Shown here piece by piece: positions 58,421-64,000 of a stretch of DNA of 64,000 nucleotides (the first letter of the stretch is position 1; every line of letters starts with the position of its first letter). A model generated the notes under the pieces. It made no database searches, had not been told where the DNA came from, and was given only the letters and a program-made list of their open reading frames with translations. This stretch comes from Psychromonas sp. CNPT3. GTDB taxonomy: Bacteria; Pseudomonadota; Gammaproteobacteria; Enterobacterales; Psychromonadaceae. Location: the NCBI RefSeq assembly GCF_000153405.2, contig NC_020802.1, positions 205,883 to 269,882 on the forward strand, given 5' to 3'. The translations under genes were made by a program, and so were the position numbers.

Positions 58421-59331
58421 AATAAGATAACCTTTATTTGTAATAACAAATCTAAAAAACAAGCATAAAACATCCTTTTCTTACTCTTGTGCCCATAAAC
58501 AAACACCAATTAATGGCTATTATAATTTCACATTGAAAGGTAGCAAACACCACCATAGAGACTCGCCTGTGCCATAGCAGAAACAATCGCTATTACTTTG
58601 TATGTAGCTAAACTCCAAAAGTAAACTGTATTTTAAATATTCGCTTCATGTTGTATTTTTTGGAGTGAAACTTCAATTGATTAATATTTCAAATGCGAAC
58701 TAGATCATTATAAGAGTCACAGAAAAGTGAAAAACAGCCATTGCAGAAATGCGGCTCTGTGCTCAGTTGACGGCGTAAAGCAAGTTGTTGTCAGGAATAT
58801 ATATTTTCGGATCGAAATATTTATTTTGAGCATTTAACTTTAAATCGTGGTTTATCAAATAGTTCCCTTTGGTTAGGTGGAAATGTGCTCTGTATGATTG
58901 ATGTGTTGGCTGTTAAATACCTCATCATATTGCTGAACAAAACCATCAGATTAGAAAGGTAAGAGGCATTAATGTTTAAGATGTAAGTCTTGGTTTGGTA
59001 TGTTGTCGACGCTAGCCGGTGTGACGAATGTCAATGATCAAACTCGGACAGGTGATCTCGCTTAAGCTATGACGCTGGTGCACCGTTTTATGCGTTAGCT
59101 ACATCATTGTATGTCAGGAAAAGTATCTTCTGATGTTAGTGCCACATAATTCGAATTTTCGACCGAGCAAGGAAAGAATGATCTCTGTGATTTGTTTTTA
59201 ATGTCCGTTTTTTTATTAAGGGGTTATAGGTTTCTGTTTTACATCTCTTTTTATGTTTAAGTTGGTATGTAAGTTGGCATGTAAGTTGCTTAAGTAAAAG
59301 GGTCTTACAAATTTTTGGCAGGAGCCCGAAC
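58421..59331. other. 0.9-kb gene-free region
   Basis: No convincing gene on either strand. It contains an inverted repeat ACTCCAAAA/TTTTGGAGT (58612-58620 and 58658-58666), about 190-245 bp upstream of the symporter start, and three 12-bp tandem repeats next to the SieB-like gene. The section 58950-59150 is less A/T-rich than the rest and could be the remains of a decayed gene, but no homologue was recognised. Confidence 0.5.
59256..59291 (+). repeat. Three imperfect 12-bp tandem repeats
   Basis: Units of the form RTGTAAGTTGGY (the first is GTTTAAGTTGGT) in direct succession, ending 40 bp before the SieB-like start codon. Could be a multi-site protein target or simple slippage. Confidence 0.6.
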
Positions 59332-59919
59332 ATGATAGCATTCATCGAACGTATTAAAGAGCAACAAAGCATCGCCACTACAATGGCTTGGATCTGTATC
59401 GTCTGTGCAACCTTGTTAACTTTGCCGACGTCTGTCTTTCAAAAAAGCAATGTTGATAATGCCTCATTTTTGACAACCCCTTATGTGTGGGTATTAGCTT
59501 TATTGACAGGCTCTTATCTATTAACAATATGTCTTCGTGGTTTTTTTGGCACTTTTAAGCGACGCGTTGAAGAGCGTCAACTGAGCGATCGTCGTAATAA
59601 GATGATCCGCCAATTAGATTTTGAAGAAAAAGCCGTTTTACGTGAATTTATTATCCAACGCAAAAATGTATTAGCACTGCCAATGAGTGAGCCGGCTATC
59701 AGTAATTTAATGGAATCAGGTGTATTGGTGCCGTCTTTTGAGACGCAAGAAATCAAAGGTAACTCACGCATCATTAAGTTGTCTATTGCCATCGACGCAC
59801 GTCAGTTATTAACCCTTAGAGTGTTAGGCTTACCGGTTGGAAAATTGACAGAAGAAGAAGCAACGCTATTAAAGGCGGCCCGCCCTGAATACGCGCGCAG
59901 TAATTATATCTCTCTATAA
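59332..59919 (+). CDS. SieB-like (superinfection exclusion B) membrane protein
   Basis: 195 aa. Two membrane helices near residues 18-36 and 50-70, then a cytoplasmic domain with LDFEEKAVLREFIIQ, a pattern I associate with the SieB family, found in lambdoid phages (where it aborts superinfection) and as chromosomal homologues. No phage genes are next to it, so it is probably a resident gene of unknown role. GGAG precedes the ATG. Confidence 0.6.
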   Translation: MIAFIERIKEQQSIATTMAWICIVCATLLTLPTSVFQKSNVDNASFLTTPYVWVLALLTGSYLLTICLRGFFGTFKRRVEERQLSDRRNKMIRQLDFEEKAVLREFIIQRKNVLALPMSEPAISNLMESGVLVPSFETQEIKGNSRIIKLSIAIDARQLLTLRVLGLPVGKLTEEEATLLKAARPEYARSNYISL

Positions 59920-60133
59920 TATTTTTATTAAGATGCAAAAGGTACTGCCTTCCTTTGCATCTTAAATGCGAACGGGTATTTACTTTCTCTTTTCACTTTT
60001 TTCTCTTTTAAAGCCTCTTTTAATAAAATACGTCCCGTCATGTCACTATTTTGCAGGTTAAGCCTATTTCAGTCTGCTCTCAATGCCTGCTATAATCCTT
60101 CCTTATTTATTTTATCTTATTTTGAGAACCCTT

Positions 60134-60820
60134 ATGTCTCCAGAACGTTTTGCTCGCATTACTAATATGCTAAACCATCGCCAGCCTGAATTGACGGTAT
60201 TATTAGAAGATGTGCATAAATCTCACAATTTGGCGGCGATTGTGCGCACGGCAGATGCGGTTGGCGTTAATGACGTACATGCAACGCGCGAAACGAAAAC
60301 GACTAAAGTATGTGGCGTGACGGCAACAGGCAGTCAAAACTGGGTTAAAATACATACTCATGAAAATATTGAAGATGCAATTGCGGCGTTGCGCGCCCAA
60401 GGCATGCAAATCATTGCGACTAATCTCTCGGACACAGCGATTGATTTTAGAGAGGTAGATTATACTAAGCCCACGGCTATTTTGATGGGCCAAGAAAAAA
60501 CAGGTATTAGTGCGCAGGCATTAGCGCTTGCAGATCAAGATGTGATCATACCAATGCTGGGTATGTGTCAGTCTTTAAATGTTTCGGTGGCTTCTGCGCT
60601 TATATTATATGAAGCGCAACGTCAGCGTGAAAATGCGGGTATGTACGGTGAGTGTCGTCTTAGTGATGCTGAGAAACATCGCATTTTATTCGAGGGTGGG
60701 CATCCCATTTTTACGAAATTATGTAAACAAAAAAAGATCCCTTATCCTGCACTAGATAGTGAAGGGCAAATAGATGCACCTGATTTATGGTGGCAAGAGA
60801 TCCGTCAAACTAAAAAATAA
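60134..60820 (+). CDS. trmH: tRNA (guanosine-18-2'-O)-methyltransferase TrmH
   Basis: 228 aa from the ATG at 60134, matching the E. coli start; the frame is open from 60083. SpoU/TrmD-fold motifs: VHKSHNLAAIVRTADAVG (motif 1), LMGQEKTGIS (motif 2) and IPMLGMCQSLNVSVASAL (motif 3, cofactor knot). It methylates the ribose of G18 in the D-loop with S-adenosylmethionine. No spoT or recG next to it, unlike the E. coli locus. Confidence 0.95.
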   Translation: MSPERFARITNMLNHRQPELTVLLEDVHKSHNLAAIVRTADAVGVNDVHATRETKTTKVCGVTATGSQNWVKIHTHENIEDAIAALRAQGMQIIATNLSDTAIDFREVDYTKPTAILMGQEKTGISAQALALADQDVIIPMLGMCQSLNVSVASALILYEAQRQRENAGMYGECRLSDAEKHRILFEGGHPIFTKLCKQKKIPYPALDSEGQIDAPDLWWQEIRQTKK

Positions 60821-60847
60821 AATAGTTGTCGTTGCTTTAGGTCGTCA

Positions 60848-62305
60848 TTGTACTTAAAGCAGCGCCTATCACTACTGGAGTGTGTATTGCAAAAGATTCA
60901 GCCCTATTTGCTTGCGGATATTATCCGAGAAATTGAGCAAGATCTCCCCACGTTAGACGTGCAATCAGAACCAAAAGTGGAAAGTAATTTTTCAACGTTA
61001 CTGTGCCAACGTAGTTTACGTTTAGATAAAGCATTAAACATATCCCCTCTATTACATAATTTCAAAAGATTAACTCAAAAGTGTTTTTGTTTGTTTGGCC
61101 TATTGTTTTTCTGTTTAGGTGCGAGTGCCGTGCAACAGTTTTTCTTTAGTGCACAGGGCATGCAAGTTAACTTTTTTTGGGCTTTTTCTCTTTTTTTCTT
61201 ACCTAATCTGATCATGTTTTTTGTCTGGTTATTTTTATTTTTCCGTCCCCTGTCCTTACAATCCCCCTTTTTAGGGCGACTTAGTTTGTTTTTTATTAAT
61301 CGATTCGAAAAATATAGACAAGGTAGTGCACCTCGTCATGTACATTTTTGGTGTGTTTTTAAGGCTTACTTTGGTTATGCTTTTAGTGGGAAAATAGGCC
61401 GTTACCAATTATCGTGTTTAACGCATCTGTTGTGGTTTAGTTATTTTAGTGGGGCAATATTGATGCTGCTATTAATGCTGGCTACCCATCAAGTTGATTT
61501 TATTTGGCAAAGTAGTTTATTGTCGGCAGCGCATTTACAAACCTTTACCCAAAGTCTGGCTACCATCCCGCATTTATTAGGGATCCCAGTGCCCAGTGCA
61601 GAGCAGATAGCGAGCAGTCATCTCGGTATACAAAGCGCCTTAAATGAGGGTGATTTACGTTTTGTATGGTCAATGCTATTGATCAGTAGTTTCGCGCTTT
61701 ATGGGGCTTTGCCTCGTTTATGTTTATTGCTATTGATGCATTATTTATTAGGCCGACAGCATAAACACTATGCTATTGATGAAAGTCTTTTTTATTATGT
61801 GCAATTACGCCAAAAATTATTACCTAACAGCATTAATTTAGGGGTGGTCGATGCCGATAAGGAAGGCTCAATTACTGCCTCCATCCCCGATCCAACTGCG
61901 CACTCGGTTGTTTTACCCTCTGATTTTTTTGCGCTTGCCATAGAGCTTTCAGATGCATCGATGGCAATAGCATCTCGGCATTTAAAAACGCAGGGCTTAG
62001 ATCCCCAACTAGAAAATATTTGTGATCATCGCCAGCAACAAAAGTTTATTGACGCTATCAATGAGATCCAAGTACCTACAATCGTCATTTATGTGGCATT
62101 AAAGCAACTCCCAGATAGAGGTCTAAAACGTCTATTAACCTTACTTCACTCCTCTTCTAAAAAAACACTGTATGTCCTTTTGATTGATGATGGCAGTATA
62201 TCGGTAGCGCAAGGTGCGCAGCGTTTAAGTCAGTGGTATCAATTGTTATTACAAGCCGATATTAGTTTAGATAATATTATGCAGTTAAGGAGTCAACATG
62301 ATTAG
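60848..62305 (+). CDS. DUF2868-type membrane protein
   Basis: 485 aa from a TTG preceded by TAGGT. Several membrane helices (about residues 80-100, 108-130, 195-215 and 275-300) and a soluble C-terminal part ending in a nucleotide-binding-like fold (VPTIVIYVALKQLPDRGL). Pairs with the GTPase gene that follows, with an 8-bp overlap; the DUF2868/DUF3482 pair is conserved in many gammaproteobacteria. Function unknown. Confidence 0.8.
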   Translation: MYLKQRLSLLECVLQKIQPYLLADIIREIEQDLPTLDVQSEPKVESNFSTLLCQRSLRLDKALNISPLLHNFKRLTQKCFCLFGLLFFCLGASAVQQFFFSAQGMQVNFFWAFSLFFLPNLIMFFVWLFLFFRPLSLQSPFLGRLSLFFINRFEKYRQGSAPRHVHFWCVFKAYFGYAFSGKIGRYQLSCLTHLLWFSYFSGAILMLLLMLATHQVDFIWQSSLLSAAHLQTFTQSLATIPHLLGIPVPSAEQIASSHLGIQSALNEGDLRFVWSMLLISSFALYGALPRLCLLLLMHYLLGRQHKHYAIDESLFYYVQLRQKLLPNSINLGVVDADKEGSITASIPDPTAHSVVLPSDFFALAIELSDASMAIASRHLKTQGLDPQLENICDHRQQQKFIDAINEIQVPTIVIYVALKQLPDRGLKRLLTLLHSSSKKTLYVLLIDDGSISVAQGAQRLSQWYQLLLQADISLDNIMQLRSQHD

Positions 62306-63665
62306 TTTATCCGTAGCGGTTGTAGGGCATACGAATGCGGGAAAAACATCATTAATACGCACTTTGTTGCGCGATGTTACCTTTGGCGAAGTTGCAGACA
62401 GTGCGGGGACCACGAGGCATGTAGAAGGGGGCGCTTTAGTAATTGATGCCTCGCAACAATTAGCGCTTTATGACACCCCAGGGCTCGAAGATAGTAGCCG
62501 CTTGTTAGAGGTATTAGACTCTTATTTTAAAGAGCAACGCGTTGATGGTATTGAGCGTTTACAATACTTTTTAGAACACATTACCGATCATGACGACTTG
62601 CAACAAGAAGCGAAAGTGTTGCGCACTTTATTAACAAATGATCTGATTTTTTATGTCATTGATGTACGCGCCCCAACATTGGGTAAGTATCGCGATGAGT
62701 TACAAATATTAAGTTATGCCGCAAAACCTATCATACCCGTGCTTAACTTTATTAAAGGTGAGCAAGAAAATACGGCGCGTTGGGTGGCGCAATTAGCTCG
62801 CTTAAATTTTCATGCGTATGTTGGCTTTGATAATGTTAATTTTAAATTTAGTGATGAATTAAAAATTTATCACAAAATGCAAACCTTACTGGCAGAGAAA
62901 GAAACCTTATTAAGTGCGTTGATAGCGCAGCGCCAAGTGCAGTGGCAATCATTATTAACGCTTGCAAAGCAATTGATGGCAGAGCTTATTATTGAATGTG
63001 GGGCGTTGCGTTATAGCGTGGAAGATACGCAAGAGGCCTGTCATAGTGCGATGTTAATGCTACAAAAGAAAGTGCGCGTGGCGGAGTCTGCATGTGTTAA
63101 AAAGTTATTAGCCTTGTATCAATTTAGGCAACAAGATTTACAGGAAAGTGAATTAAGTATTACGCAAGGCGCTTGGCAGCTAGATCTTTTTTCCGGTGAA
63201 AATATACAAGAATATGGGCTTGAACTGGGAAGTTTGGTAGCAAAAGGCGCCGGTGTTGGTCTTGCTATCGATTTAGCAGTGGGCGGAATAACGCTCGGCG
63301 CAGCCGCATTGTCTGGTGGTATTATCGGGGCGGTTTGGAGCGTTAAAGCGCGTTATTATGATGAGATCCATGCAAAAATTAAAGGGGAGCGTTATATTTG
63401 TTTAGATCTTCAGACGTTACAAGTTTTGTATTTACGCCAATTAAAGTTGCTACATGTTTTGCAGCAACGTGGGCATGCAAGTCTGGATAAGATTGAATTT
63501 CAAGTAGGCGCAACGCCGGTGAGTAAAAGCATTGCACAGCAATGTGCTCAATATCAAAAAACATTACACCGCTACCCGCAGTGGTCATCATTAAATGCGC
63601 ATTCATCTAATTCGCACTTAGCTAAACGCCAAAAATTCAAAGATAAGTTGGTCGCTAATATATAA
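62298..63665 (+). CDS. Era/TrmE-like GTPase with DUF3482 C-terminus
   Basis: 455 aa. The N-terminal GTPase domain has G1 GHTNAGKTSL (residues 10-19), a G2 Thr-rich loop (DSAGTTRHV), G3 DTPGLED and a possible G4 (NFIKGE instead of NKxD). A coiled-coil-like middle leads to a Gly/Ala-rich hydrophobic hairpin near 315-345 (GVGLAIDLAVGGITLGAAAL) that may insert into membrane. The overlapping upstream membrane protein is the likely partner. Function unknown. Confidence 0.85.
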   Translation: MISLSVAVVGHTNAGKTSLIRTLLRDVTFGEVADSAGTTRHVEGGALVIDASQQLALYDTPGLEDSSRLLEVLDSYFKEQRVDGIERLQYFLEHITDHDDLQQEAKVLRTLLTNDLIFYVIDVRAPTLGKYRDELQILSYAAKPIIPVLNFIKGEQENTARWVAQLARLNFHAYVGFDNVNFKFSDELKIYHKMQTLLAEKETLLSALIAQRQVQWQSLLTLAKQLMAELIIECGALRYSVEDTQEACHSAMLMLQKKVRVAESACVKKLLALYQFRQQDLQESELSITQGAWQLDLFSGENIQEYGLELGSLVAKGAGVGLAIDLAVGGITLGAAALSGGIIGAVWSVKARYYDEIHAKIKGERYICLDLQTLQVLYLRQLKLLHVLQQRGHASLDKIEFQVGATPVSKSIAQQCAQYQKTLHRYPQWSSLNAHSSNSHLAKRQKFKDKLVANI

Positions 63666-63685
63666 TAATACCAATATATCGCGCT

Positions 63686-64000
63686 TTATCGGCGAATTAT
63701 TTTTCGGGTAATGACGTCAATTCCCGGCTGTACGTTCGTTTTAATAGATTGCAACGCCAGTGTTAAGGCGCGCTCGGCAATGAGTTCAAATTTCTGCTCT
63801 AAAGACTGTATTTTACTGGGTAAGAAATCAAGTAGACGATGCTCACCGAAGGTGGCAAGTTTAGTGCGCTTCATTAATTCTGGATGTAATAGTAAATGAT
63901 CGAGCACTCCTTCAAATAAGGTATATGACGTGGCAATAATAGCATCAGGAAAGTGATTATTACGCGCCCAACTTTGTAACTGTGCTTGGCCTTGCTCTGG
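63686..64000 (-). CDS. cra: Catabolite repressor/activator Cra (FruR), C-terminal part
   Basis: Only the last 104 codons are present; the gene enters from the right edge. LacI-family ligand domain with segments close to E. coli Cra: FPDAIIATSYTLFEGVLD, LATFGEHRLLDFLPSKI and the final IAERALTLAL...IKTNVQPG. The DNA-binding half is outside the window. Cra senses fructose-1-P or fructose-1,6-bisphosphate and controls carbon flow, so it could act on the PTS island at 20-27 kb, but no matching operator was confirmed. Confidence 0.85.
   Translation of the reverse strand, partial: PEQGQAQLQSWARNNHFPDAIIATSYTLFEGVLDHLLLHPELMKRTKLATFGEHRLLDFLPSKIQSLEQKFELIAERALTLALQSIKTNVQPGIDVITRKIIRR

Noticed and set aside
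59136-59378. 80-codon minus-strand frame overlapping the SieB-like start
   Set aside because: It covers the 12-bp repeats and the promoter region of the SieB-like gene and has no coding signature.
59332-59919. Prophage remnant, suggested by the SieB-like gene
   Set aside because: No integrase, structural, lysis or attachment-site features nearby; neighbours are ordinary chromosomal genes.

Overview
The window looks like chromosomal DNA of a low-GC, cold-adapted marine gammaproteobacterium, most likely Psychromonas or a close relative. This is inferred from gene content and protein similarity judged by eye; no search was run. Supporting points are the E. coli-like S10-spc-alpha ribosomal gene order with E. 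coli-like leader RNAs, OxyR with cysteines at the E. coli positions, a LexA gene with a CTGT-N8-ACAG operator, the gammaproteobacterial proteins TmcA, RsuA, TrmH and Cra, and ERIC-type palindromic elements.

Layout. 1-1187 (minus): start of a Tad/Flp pilus locus (flp, cpaB, first codons of the secretin). 1277-6847: two divergent large lipoproteins, one with seven fibronectin-like repeats, the other a propeller-like protein carrying a (DHDD)8 tract. 6980-18509: a complete gspC-to-gspN type II secretion operon plus a small DUF3465-like lipoprotein. 18574-19203: lexA with its SOS box. 19262-27469: a fructose-family PTS island with an EIIABC permease, mannose-6-phosphate isomerase, an AraC regulator, an HPr-like/EIIA fusion whose HPr active histidine is replaced by Glu, a free EIIB and a second permease in the unusual order A-C-B. 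27470-28654 is free of genes but ends in a good plus-strand terminator. 28655-34328: a SWIM-SNF2 helicase and an acyltransferase/hydrolase fusion. 34381-38258 (minus): a ten-repeat Big_2 lipoprotein and an OmpA-type protein, bracketed by related palindromes. 38628-41290 (minus): rsuA and tmcA.

41319-55419: an ERIC-like element, the S10 promoter and leader, then 28 genes of the S10, spc and alpha operons, including secY and rpoA, with terminators or hairpins at operon boundaries. 55498-58420 (minus): oxyR and an orphan SSS transporter very similar to the SiaT sialic acid symporters. 59332-63665 (plus): a SieB-like membrane protein, trmH, and a DUF2868/GTPase pair. The C-terminal part of Cra (FruR) on the minus strand closes the window.

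Functional links. The PTS island can import a hexose (probably mannose and/or fructose) as its phosphate and pass mannose-6-phosphate to ManA. Both permease genes have CRP-like sites about 115-122 bp upstream of their start codons, and Cra at the window edge is a plausible further regulator. The Tad pilus, the T2SS and the large repeat lipoproteins together suggest a cell investing in surface adhesion and secreted enzymes.
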